This document shows, one piece after another, positions 33,420 through 44,499 of a stretch of 64,000 nt of DNA (position 1 is its first letter; every line of letters starts with the position of its first letter). A model generated the notes under the pieces. The model was not told where the DNA came from and ran no database searches. It was given only the letters and a program-made list of their open reading frames with translations. Made by a program: the position numbers and the translations under genes. The stretch is taken from NCBI GenBank assembly GCA_016748015.1, contig JAAOMT010000777.1, positions 252,347-316,346 of the forward strand, written 5' to 3'. The stretch is from Geosiphon pyriformis (Eukaryota > Glomeromycota > Glomeromycetes > Archaeosporales > Geosiphonaceae).

Positions 33420-33790
33420 ACCAGTTCTATTATTCAGTGGAGCTGCTCTTGACACCAAACCGATTACTGTTATGTACACTGATGTAAAAGTTGATAGTCA
33501 TGCCATTAAATTAATACTAGACAGTAGATCAGCTGGCAGCATTATTACATGACAACTTATAAACCAATTAGGTCACTGAGTTGATTGTACTGCTAGCACT
33601 TGCATAATCACCGCTGATAGAGCAACCAAAATTCTTATTAGTGAAATTGATAACTTCCCTTTTGAAGTCAATGGCATCATTATTCTCATTAAAGTCCTAG
33701 TGATAAAAGCAACTCAATATCAGACATTAGTAAGAAATAACTGGTTATCTAAAACCAATGCCATACTTGACTAGACAACACAAAAACTTC
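33420..33790 (+). pseudogene. Aspartic protease, int2 copy, active site changed
   Basis: Homologue of 18580-18920. The active site reads LILDSRSAGSIIT, so the Gly of DSG is Arg. Further blocks are ITADRATKILI, VNGIIILIKVLV and YQTLVRNNWLSKTNAILD. Stops lie within it, and it would be inactive. Confidence 0.78.
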
Positions 33791-34720
33791 AACTTAGCCA
33801 GAATAGTTAACACACATATGTACCAGCCATGTGTGGTTACTTCAAACTAACCAATATGCCAGCATTACTTATTAAATTTGAGGAAGAAGAGAAGAAACCT
33901 ACTTGGGAAGCCTACCAAGTTTCCTGGGCTGACACAAAACACAATAAGCTGTCACCAATACCTTTATGGGATGACAACAGTAAAGGAAAGCAGAGAGAAG
34001 AACTTACCTGGAATGCCAACTAAGCCTAGGAAACCAACCACAATTCAGAAGAATTAACAACTTGGGAATGAGATGAGAGAGAGAAAGAGAAAAGAAAAGC
34101 AAAGAAAAAAAAACCACTACTAACTGCCAGTTACACTCCTTACACATATACACCATCACAATAATCAAGCTATCATCAACCAAAGCTAATATACATCGAT
34201 TGCAGCAAGAAATTGTCATCAATGGGTGCATGCTGTGGCAATGATGAGGAATATCAAATGGCAACCAAATTCTATTGCCGTGTGTGTATCATAGAACACT
34301 TCGGATGACCAAAACAGCAAAGAAAATGGGACAACAAACCTTGTCTAGCTTGTAGGAAAACCTTACTTAATGAAGGAATGTGGAATGACATTCCTGGTTA
34401 AAAAGAAATGTGCGACACTTTGTGCCAGTACACAATCCTTACCAGCAACTGGGTTAAGAAAGAAACACCAATAGAAACCATTTAGAAAAGAGCTATACAG
34501 TGATTAGACAGTTGTCCACATAACAATAATAAGATATAGAGAATGGCAATAGCCAAGATAGAAAGAGTGTCATCTGAAGCAATCAAAGAAATCAAAAACA
34601 ACTCACCAGAATCAATAGAGCTTAACTGGGACTTAGAACCAGTTATTAATCTTCTAGATCTGAAACAATTCTATGAATACTACTAGGAATTAGCACCCAC
34701 TAGAGAAGAGCAAGAGCAAT
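33790..34720 (+). pseudogene. Linker and Cys-rich module 1, int2 copy
   Basis: Continuation of the polyprotein. It has a charged linker (KFEEEEKKPTWEAYQ at about 33870; Lys/Glu-rich near 34060-34110), then a Tyr/Thr stretch and the Cys module at about 34200-34430 (IDCSKKL, ACCGNDEEY, FYCRVCIIEHFG, NKPCLACRK, MCDTLCQY). This shows the uninterrupted state of the place where element E sits in int1. Stops occur at 34022, 34308 and beyond. No known domain is recognised. Confidence 0.6.
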
Positions 34721-34731
34721 GCTTAGAACAA

Positions 34732-35480
34732 TTGAATACTCAATTATGTCAACATTGCTTAATTCCCTGTAACTTCCAATATTGTAATGAGTGTAACCTT
34801 ATTTACAATCCACCAACATGCATGATCTACACAATTCCAGAAGAGGAAGAACCAATCAACAGCTGTGTATCAGAATCGGAATCAAGTTTCAATTCCAATT
34901 CAAACTCTGACAATAATGATGATGAAAATAGTAGTTCTAGCTCTGTTCAAAATGGCAATAAAAATAACAATAATTTGGACTCTGATTCAAATCCCAAAAC
35001 ATTTATTACACTTTCTGACCTCATCAAGAAACAGAAACTAAAATGGTTTAGTGATAACAACAAAGGTATCATGCCTGAATGTGCGCATGATACTAATGCA
35101 AAGTTTGATCTAAGATATCTGAGAAAAGATCTCATTAAATTGGAACCACATTTGTGCACTTGCATCGATCTGAAAATAGCACTAGAAATTTCAGCAACAA
35201 CAATAATTCAACTAGCATCTAAAAGTAGTTTAGCGAAAAAGAGGATCAACATCAGAGAAGAAATAATTAATGTAGAATACATAGGAAATATTATTGCTAT
35301 GCTACAAAATGATTCAGAAAAGGCATATATCATAGATTTAAATGAAAAGATAGCACAGGCAATATTCTTACCTCTGGTAAAAATAACTTAGCTAGTGTCA
35401 GTGGGAAACAGAAAAAAATTAGGGATCACAGCCAGAGGAATACAGGGATTCAGATCAACAGGTAGAATAGATATATCAGT
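34732..35480 (+). pseudogene. Cys-rich module 2 and dUTPase domain, int2 copy
   Basis: Second copy of the 24434-25370 module. Cys cluster LCQHCLIPCNFQYCNECN is followed by an Asp/Ser/Asn-rich linker. The dUTPase motifs are NAKFDLRYLR (1), ASKSSLAKKRI (2, the Arg of RSS replaced), EIINVEYIGNI (3, catalytic Asp now Asn), EKIAQAIFLPL (4) and RGIQGFRSTG (5, closer to consensus than int1). Motifs 3 and 5 show different damage in the two copies, which fits decay after both had a working ancestor. Confidence 0.78.
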
Positions 35481-37290
35481 TAATATAACAGAAGAAAAAA
35501 TTGTTAACAAAGGAGAAATTATCTCAACCTGTCAAGCAATTTTCATTCCACTATATAACCAGTATATGTTAGCCATAAAAAGAGAAGTAAAGAATTAAGC
35601 TCAGTTGTTTGAAGCAGAGGTCACCATTTGCGAATCAGGAGAGATTGGACTCACTAATCTCTACATATCAGTCAAAAGCCCCAAAAACATCAAAATTCCC
35701 ATCTACAACACAATGGGAAATGTTATTGAAATACCAAAGGAAACTATCATTGAATATTTAACCACCAAAGTTGAGGATCAACCACCAAACCACATTCCAG
35801 ATTTTCCACAGCTTTGTAAATATATGGACATCATATCACAAACTATCTATAGACAAAGTGAATGTTATTTGCTCTAGCCAGAACAATTGGAACAGATAAA
35901 CATAGAGAATCTAAACCCACTCCAACAGATACAACTAAGGATATTACTTAGCAATTTCAATAACATCTTTGCAAGTGAAAATGAATTTGGCAGGACTAAC
36001 ATCATCCAACATCAAATCAAAACTGAAAATGCAATGTCAATTAAACAAAGAGCATACAGAGTAGCACCAGCCAATCATAAGATTATTCGTCAAGAAATCA
36101 ATTAGATGCTTGACAATGGGCTAATTCAGCCATCAATAAGTCCATGGTTGTTACCAGTGGTACTAGTCTGGAAGAAAAATAGGAAAATCCGATTTTGTGT
36201 GGATTACTAGAAACTGAATGGAGTAATCAAAAGAGATAGCTATCCAACACCCAAGATCCAAGAGCTGTTTGATGCTTTTGGAGGAAATAAATGGTTTTCA
36301 ACACTAAACTTAGACAGTGGCTACTGGCAAGTAGCTATGAAGCCAGAAGACAAAGAGAAAACAGCTTTTACAACTCAGGAAGGAAACTTTGAATTTGAAG
36401 TAATGCCATTCAGCTTAATGAATACACCAGCAACATTCCAATGGCTCATGAAAATTGTATATACCAGACTATTATGGAAATCAATAGTTGTATACTTAGA
36501 TGACACAAATGTGTTCTCTAAAACATTTGATAACTATCTATATCATCTTCAACAAGTATTTGAAAGATTAAGAAAAGCAAAATTAAAGCTGAATGCAAAC
36601 AAATGTTTCTTTGGAAAAACTGAATTAAAATTTTTAGGACATGTGATAAGCAAAGATAGTATCAAGACAGATCTAGACAAAATTACAATAGTAAAAAACT
36701 TTTTAGTACCAACCAACTTGACGGAACTAAGAGCATTTTTGGGATTTGCTGGATACTACTGCTGCTTTATCAAAAACTTTTCCAAAATAGCTTAACTCCT
36801 ATATCAATTCTAAACAAAGAACACCAAATATGAATGGACTGAAACTCAACAAAAAACTTTTGATACATTAAAAAGAAAGCTTATTCAAGTCCCAGTACTA
36901 ATATATCCAGATCATAGCAAGCCATTCATAATTACAACTGATACATCTGGCCAAGCATTGGGAGCAGTACTATCACAGAAAGGATCAGATAGAAGAGAAC
37001 ATTCAGTAGTATATGCCAGTAGAAGCTTAAGTCCAGCTGAAAAAAATTATGGAACTCCAACACTAAAGCACTTAGCTATCTATTGGGCTGTTACCAAATG
37101 GAAAGAATACTTGAGCCAAAAGTTTGATGTTTATACTGACCACAAAGAATTGACTTTAATCCAAAAGCAAGAATTTGGGGACAATTGCCATGCCAGATTG
37201 AAAATAGAACTTTCACTATTTAATTATACAGTATATTATAAAAAAGGAAAAGACAATGGAAATGCCAATGGATTGTTGTAAATAAGACAA
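35481..37290 (+). pseudogene. pol: Reverse transcriptase and RNase H, int2 copy
   Basis: Palm motifs are FSTLNLDSGYWQVAM (first catalytic Asp appears as Asn), FEFEVMPFSLMNTPATFQ and VVYLDDTNVFSK with the YLDD box intact. The connection and RNase H parts run to about 37290 (TTDTSGQALGAVLSQ, ASRSLSPAEKNYGT, YTDHKELTL). One frame is kept from 32323 onwards, apart from local damage. Stops at 36104, 36794 and elsewhere inactivate it. Confidence 0.88.
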
Positions 37291-37429
37291 ATTTAAAAAC
37301 ATTTCAACACAAAAATATAACAAAAGATGAATATACAAAAATACCAACAACTCCAACATTATATAAATACCCAATTGTTTAAGGAGAAATTATCTCAAAA
37401 AGAACAAAACAACATAAAACAACAATTAA

Positions 37430-38569
37430 AATATTTTATCAATCATCAAAATATACTTTACTGAAAAAACAGAAGAAATCCAGATCAACCAATCAGAGTA
37501 GTTACAGAGCCAGAAAAAGAGACAATATTGTTCAACATGTATTCAGATCTAATAGCAGAATATTTTCATAAAAAAACAACCATGGAAAGAACCAAAAAGA
37601 GATATTATTGGCCATCAATATATCCAAACATCATCTAATATGTTCAAAATTGTAATGCTTGTCAAAAAAGAGGAGAAGTGAGACCAAGTGAACCATTGAA
37701 ACCAATCAAAGTGGAACAAACATTTGATCAAAGTGGAACAACCATTTGATCGAATTGGAATTAATCTAGTCAGACCATTAACAATCACTAGCAAAGGCAA
37801 CAGATATATTGCAGTAGCCATGGATTATTTTACAAAATGGCTGAAAGCAAAAGCCATTCAAAGAGCAGATGCAGAATCTGTTGCTGAATTCATCCATTAA
37901 GATTTAATCTGTTGACATGGATGTCCAAAAGAATTATTATCTGATCAAGAAACTCACTTTGTGAATAGAACATTAGCAAAATTAAGCCAAAAATTTGGAA
38001 TTAAAAGACCATTATCATCACCATATCATCCACAAACAAATAGATTAGTTAAAAGGTTTAATAGAACATTGTGTGAAGCAATTGCCAAAATCAGTCAAGA
38101 AAATTAGGATGAATAGAACTTGTTCATACCATCAATACTATTTGCTTATTGGACAATAAAGCAAGATACCACATAGGCAACACCATTTAAATTGGTATAC
38201 GGTAGAACAACAACATTACCAGTTGAGATAGAAGTCAACACTTATTTAACAGAACCAATAACTAAAGACAATTTTCAGAAAACATTGTTGAGAAGAACAT
38301 ATGACTTAATAAAGACACTAGAAAACAAATGACAGAAAGCAGCTGATAATATTCAAAAGTCACAAAAGAAACAAAAAGAAAGACATAATAACCAACTAGT
38401 AGACAAACCAGTTGAATTCAAAATTGAAGACAAAGTACTTTTACATTGTACCAAAGTGAAAAAACAATGGAGTGGAAAATTTGACCCCAAATAGGACAAA
38501 CCATTTCACATAGAAGAAATTCTTGAAAATGGAGCTTATAAACTAAGATGGGACAACAAAATCTTAGCC
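37430..38569 (+). pseudogene. Integrase, int2 copy, 3' end deleted
   Basis: Zinc-binding part with YVQNCNACQKR-like residues (first Asp-Ala changed to Asn-Ala) near 37650. The core has FDRIGINLVRPL and LLSDQETHFVN. The third acidic site reads RLVKRFNRT, Lys again as in int1. A near-perfect 22-bp tandem duplication lies at about 37709-37752. The tail follows int1 up to 'aaaatcttagcc' and then jumps into LTR3 at 38570, so the final residues and the 3' interior are lost. Confidence 0.8.
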
Positions 38570-39409
38570 AGGCACAGTAAATATGGAATTCCAGGATTCC
38601 TCTCAAAAAAATTGCAAGATTCCAGAAATTTCAGAATTCTCTTACAAGGAATTGCAAGATTCCAGAATTTCAGAATTTCTCTCAAAGGAATTGCAGAATT
38701 CCAGAAATTCCAGGATTTTTGGTGTGAAGAATTGAGGAATTGAGGAATCTCAATTATGTATATATAGCAGTAGTGCTAAAAGTAAAAAGAGAGAATCTTT
38801 TAGTTAGAGACCTCTTAGTTTAGATTTGATCTAAACAACCTTCCACATCACAAATATCAATAAATAATTATTTACTATCTCAATCCACTCTCCACTATTA
38901 ACACTTTATGTTAATAGTCTTAAATATTTAAACTATGCTGGAACAATAGCTCTTGATCACAGCTATTGATGGGATACTAACATTTATTGCCTTGGCTTAT
39001 TTCTTTTATTTCCTTTCTTTATCTTTCTTTTTTTTGATTTTGTTGTATACTAATTGATTGAGGATTAAAGCACTAAATTATTAACATTATGGATAGCCTG
39101 GTAAAAGATCCAGAAATAAGGGTAAAAATATATATATTAACGGATAGCTTACCAGAAGGGCATGACTACCAGAATAAACTGGCCACTACGCTAAAGACAG
39201 AAATTGGAAAACAACTCACCAACCAAACACACTGTTATTGAATCTCTGTCTATTATACAAAGGACTCAACCCAAATCTTTAAACAATAACACTTTCAGAT
39301 AATAAAGACAACATATCAATACTACCAACATCATTTACCCTAATAGTTATTAAGCACCAAGTTATGGATTTGTTATTTGATTTAAGACTCCAAATAATCA
39401 TTTGTAACA
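38570..39409 (+). repeat. Family-C LTR3, first 55 bp missing
   Basis: Begins inside the U3 ('aggcacagtaaat', equivalent to 7594), carries the GGAATTC array (38580-38735), TATATATAG near 38760, and ends AATAATCATTTGTAACA. It is followed by ACAT, the outer target duplication. Confidence 0.88.
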
Positions 39410-39413
39410 ACAT

Positions 39414-42400
39414 TGGCAATCACTTTGACACTGATCATCATGCTGTTTCTATTTTGGTAGGTCTGAGTGGTTTGCTGAACACTCAGTTGAACTCTCTTTA
39501 CAAGCAGACAAATAAAAATTGCTGGAAGTTTGATTTTAATGATGCTGATAATGCAAAGTGGGGTGAGTTTAAAGATGCTATGACAGCCAATACTACTGTG
39601 TTTTCTGATAATTTTACCACCACCAAGCATCTCTTGAACTTGAATGCAATGTGGAGTATGATTTGCAAAGTTATGTTACTTTCGGTTGATGAGATGATAT
39701 TCAGAAGAAAATGGTTTAAGAGCTTTGATGGTATTTTCATCAAGGAATCTTCTAGGTTTCATAAGCTCAAGCTTTTGGTTTCAAAGATCATTAAGGTCTT
39801 TTGTGAGGAGGATAGCAATAGATTTGCTTTTCTTATGAGATGTTGGGATTCTTTGAACAATGTTAAAACTTCAATTGTGCAGGAAATTGTGGTCTTTGGT
39901 GCAAGTTTTAATTATGTTTGCTTGGCTCTTTTCAGTATATAAAAAACATATCATGCCTCCAAGCTTGCTAAGTCTTTGCGAGCTGAAGAATCAAGAATAA
40001 GATTGGCTATTAATAGGCAGATGAAGAATTTTGCAGTCAACAAAGACTACACAATTAAGAGCATGCTAAAACATTCTTTTTAAAAAATGGTTTTGGACCA
40101 TCTGGTGGTTGGAGATGAACTGATTCTGGAACCTGATCTGGTTAAAGCCAAGATTGACATTGTTATAAAAGGCTGGACCAAAAAATGCAATGTGGTGAAG
40201 AATTTTTCTAATGATTGATCTCGTCAATATTAGTTATTAGAAAATGTTTTTAATAATGCTTTTTCAAATGTAATGTGCTCAGTTAGTTTTGATGAGCTAC
40301 TTGAGATGGTTTCTAATCTGTCTGATAACAAAACTGCTGGTCTTTCTGGGGTGTCAAATAAGCTTTGAAAGCATTGTGATGATTCAGTTTTATATATGTT
40401 TTTAGTGCTTTTGAACTCCTGTTTGTTTCATAAATTAGTGTCTAGTGCTTGGAAGGAAGCTTGGGTCTTGATGATTCCAAAACCATATAAGTGGGAAGGA
40501 GTTCTTACGAACACTCAACCTATTGCCTTGATTGAAACCACCTGCAAAATCCTATTCAAGATTCTCTTGGACAGGATTTCTTTGGCATGCAGCTTTTTTG
40601 ATGTCTTGTGCAGAGACAATTTCTCAGTTCTAAAGAGTACGACAACACAATCTCCCATTTTTGCCATTAGTTCAGTTATTGAGGATATCTTGGAAAAGAA
40701 CTGTGAACTTTGGCTGGTCTTGTAGAACATATGAAAGGCTTACGATTCTGTTAGTTGAGAATATCTTAAGAATAGTTTGGTTAGAATAAAGATGTGTAAC
40801 AAGTTCATTAGATTTTTTGGTAACATTCACAATGATCATGTTAACAGAGTGATAACAGATTTTGGTTTGACAAATGGATATCAAGTACATGATAGTCTGG
40901 ATCAGGAAAAAGTGTTTTTACTGCTTTTTTGGTGCATATTTTATGATCCTCTTTTGTGTAAAATCAAAAGACAGGAGAACATTTGTAAATATAGACTGAA
41001 CTGTTATTTTGTTACCAAGACTGGTCATTTGGAATCTCAAGCTGAATTAACATTTTTTCTCACTGCTGGTGCTTTTGTTGATGACACAATTTGGATTGGT
41101 AGCAGCCGAGCTGCAATTCAACACATTCTTGATGTTGCTAGCAAATTTTTTCAGATCAATGACATATTTATTAACAATGACAAGACAGTGGCAATTCCCA
41201 TTAATTGCAGAGTTACATGTCCCAATTTGTCTATCAGTGGTTCGTCTATATTCATTGCCAAGAGGGAAGAGTCTCATTGCTACCTGGGGATTTTTTTGTC
41301 AATTGAGGGTTTGTCAAAGCCTAGTTTGGTTAAGACCAATACTGATGTTAGATTTTTTGCCAATCTGGTTTTAAGAAAGACCATTTCTGATAAACAGTTT
41401 TTGTATCTAGTGTTGGCAGTTCTCCAACCCATTGTCAGCTACAGAACACAGTTCAGTTTTGTTCTTATCAGTATGTGTGATAAGTGGAACTCTCTGATTC
41501 ACAAAGGCTTAAAGCTAAAGTTCAGTTTATCTCTAGATTTTCCCAATGATGCACTTTATCATTCTTCATTATATAGTTTGAAGACTTTCAAGCAAGTTCA
41601 AGTTGAAAACAAGGTTGCTTCTATTGTGTGCTTTGCAAATTTTCTTGGGATTTTGGGTCAGTTGTTTTTGTACAGGTCTTATGACTTGCAGGTTCTGTTT
41701 TGGAGTCCATTCCACCTGTTGGTGTCCCCAGTACATATAAAAGTCAGTGCTTCTAATAATTTTTTGGTGGGTGTGGTTCATATTTTTCTTGGGTGTGGTC
41801 TGTTTCTGGATGGTCATGTGAACAATTTTTTCCATTTTCGTGATGGAACTTCTATGTCTTTTGTTCTTGGCAAGTTTGATTATTTTAAGTTTCTTCCATC
41901 TCTTCAGAGATATGATATTGCCTTTGTTGACCAACTCCATGGTAAAAATAGAGCTGTTTTTGAGTGGAAAACATTCAAACGTTGGAAAAAACTAGACTTA
42001 TATAACCCTATTCCTGAGTAGTTTAGACTCTTTGTTGACTTTCTTAATGGTGTTGCTTCTTTTCCTACCTGTTTTTCTTCTGTGGGTACTGCTGAGCCTT
42101 TGGATATTTTGAAATCTAGTAAGTTTGGTTTGATTTATAATCAGTTACTGGGTCTCAAGGCTGATAGCTTTTCTGTCTATACAGATGAATTTCTAAGAGA
42201 CTTGGGGAGTGTTAACATAAAAGCTGGTACAGCAGTCTTTTTCGAAAACATAAGCTTGGGTTTGGGGGTCAGGGTATTTGGTTTAATGTCTTCTACTTTG
42301 ACTAAGCTGCAGGCCATTGCATTAGCTGTTAAGTGTGTCTTTCTTAATAGCTCAGTTGGTGTCTTTACAGACAGTTAGGCTGTCTTGGATGCATGCAAAT

Positions 42401-43458
42401 CAGAATTGAGTCTGGTTTATTCAAACTTTTGGAATTGCTGTTGGGTTAAGTGTCAGCACATTGTAAACATTATCAGAAAAAAGAATTTGAGTGTTAACTG
42501 GCACAAGGTAAAAGGGCATTCAGATATCATGGGCAACAAATATGCTAATGTACTTGCTGATGTAGCATCTCTCTCTCCCTAGTGTCTTAGTCTTTATGTA
42601 AAAGAATGTCGTATTTTAGCTGGAGGTAATGTTGTTTCTAACAACTCCAGGCATTTTGTTTGTGGGGTCTTTCGATCTATTTTTCATGCATGCTGGGAAG
42701 TTGGTTCAGGTTCTAGGGTTTTAGATAATAGTTTGTGCTTAGACATTGGCTGGCTTAACTCATTGTTGGTGTAGCATCCAAACTTGCACATGACTGTTGG
42801 CTTTACCAGTAAATCTATGGCTGGCACTTGCACATATTTTATGAAAGCTTTATACCATTGACTGCCAGTTGTTGTTTGGAAGCAATTATATAACAGATGC
42901 TATCCAAGTGTGCTGTGTCTATACTGTGACAAAATTGAAGTTTCTGATTATGCTTTTTCTTGCATGGTTGATAATTCTGTTTGTTGTTGCCTGTTAGATG
43001 CTTATACTACTACTTGGGGTGCACTTTTTGGTCTTTCCATCTCATCTTCAAGTATTTTTCACTTACTGTCTTCCTGTACCTCAAATGTCATAGTTTGCAC
43101 AGCTTTTTGCAAGAGATTTGTTTTTAAAGAATGGCTTTGAAAAGCTATATCTGTCTTTGGAAGTGCAAAGTTAGCTGATCAGAAGATTGTTGAATTTGTC
43201 CATAACTTGTGTTTTGCTTTTAGAAACAAGATTTGGTTGGTCTATGCTAAGCATTAAGCCTGTATGAAGAAGAGTGGGATAATACCATAGGACAGTTCAG
43301 CTCTGGCTTTAGTTTCAGGGCTGTCTGCAGTACTTTCAATGGGTGTTGTTAGGTTACTGAATATTGCTAAGGCAATTGGTGTTGGTTTTGGATTTTGCAA
43401 GTCTTGTTTGTTTTTTTCAGGTATTGGGAACTTAGTTTCAGTACATATAGACATTTAG
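39414..43458 (+). pseudogene. LINE ORF2, end of endonuclease, RT, RNase H, C-terminus
   Basis: Continues the ORF2 begun at 6937. It has the last endonuclease motif (FDTDHHAVSILV), a linker, RT from about 40440 (AWVLMIPKP, PIALIETTCKI, KAYDSV, AFVDDTIW as the catalytic box, YLGIFLS), then RNase H at about 42170-42570 (SVYTDEF, FTDS, WHKVKGHSDIMGNKYANVLA), and a C-terminal Cys-bearing stretch (CLYCDKIEVSDYAFSC, about 42915). All pieces share one frame, broken only by about a dozen stops. Known LINE ORF2 proteins carry out target-primed reverse transcription. Confidence 0.87.
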
Positions 43459-44490
43459 TGTGGTCCTAATTGGTCCGAGTGGCTGGTTGCATGTAAAAAA
43501 TGCATGATTCACATCTAGTTTAGATCAGTTTATTTGATGTATTGTACTAGGTAGTGTTTGGACCTCACTTGTAAAATGAATAAAAAAATAATAATAATTA
43601 ACAATATTTTTTTCTTTTTTTCTTTTTTTGGTAAAATAGTAATATTAAAAAATTAACTGTTTAAAAATAGACTTTATAATAGTCTGGTAAAAAAAAAAAG
43701 TTTTTTCTAAGTTTGAATATTAACTTTATTTAGTTAATTTACCAGAAAAATAAAAAAACAACACTAGATTCTAATAACTATACTTAATTAACTCAAAAAA
43801 ATAGCTTACATATACTTAATTACAAACAGTTTAATCATATTTTTGTGTCTTATAACCAAAAAACTTCATAAGTAAATTTACATATATTAGAAACCTTTAA
43901 AAATTGATCACACTAATTTATTACTTATAACAAACAAAAAAAACTTTTAAGCTCTTTACTTAAATATAGAGTACTAAATATTATTATCATATTCTATTAA
44001 GTTTACTTATAATAATAGTTTTAAGTTTAGTATAAATGTATAATTTAATCTTAATTGACTTAAGTAACCAGTTATATATAGTAAGCAAATAAGTTATATT
44101 TAGTTTGAACTACTTAGTTTGTTTTTGTATACTAGATAATAATTAAGTTATACTTAATAATAATAATAATAATAAATTAAACATATTTAGTTTTTTAAAG
44201 CTTTTAATATTATTTTTGCTTATTAATTAGTTTTAATAAAAAAAATAATTGTTTATAATATAAATAAATTAAATTAAATAATTTTTTTGGTTGTATTGTT
44301 TTTAAAATTAGTAATTTGTTTTATAAGATTTGTTTTATTTTTAGTTTTTTGATTTTAATAATTATTAAAAGTTTATTTTTGTTTATTAATTTAATATTTA
44401 TGTTAAAACTACTACTTTTTTATTGTTTTATATTAAACCTGTTGTTTTTTAGTATTATTTTTTTTTATTAAATATTTAACAAATATGGTT
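43459..44490 (+). other. LINE 3' tail and AT-rich DNA, no gene
   Basis: The LINE ends with 'ttgtaaaatgaataaaaaa' and AATAATAAT near 43600. The rest is AT-rich, with an (AAT)n run near 44156-44175. No credible coding was seen. Confidence 0.6.
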
Positions 44491-44499
44491 TATTCATTA

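Larger units (their letters stand above)
7539..39409 (+). mobile_element. Tandem family-C gypsy array LTR1-int1-LTR2-int2-LTR3
   Basis: A single insertion event by its flanks: ATAT at 7535-7538 and ACAT at 39410-39413, one mismatch. Its outer ends are TGTTACTCATAG and ATCATTTGTAACA. Inside are three family-C LTRs and two internal regions with the same gene order. LTR1 is split by element B, int1 contains element E, and the end of int2 plus the first 55 bp of LTR3 are deleted. The tandem arrangement fits recombination between LTRs of two elements. Confidence 0.8.
4863..43600 (+). mobile_element. LINE retrotransposon, split by the 7539-39409 insertion
   Basis: Non-LTR element with ORF1 (CCHC zinc knuckle) and ORF2 (APE-type endonuclease, reverse transcriptase, RNase H, C-terminal Cys cluster). 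The gypsy array at 7539-39409 interrupts the endonuclease. Removing it with one copy of the 4-bp duplication restores the codon series V-I-N-I-G-N-H-F-D-T-D-H-H. Every remaining piece of ORF2 is in one frame, broken only by stop codons. The 3' end is at about 43600, where A-rich AATAATAAT follows. The 5' boundary is approximate. Confidence 0.85.
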
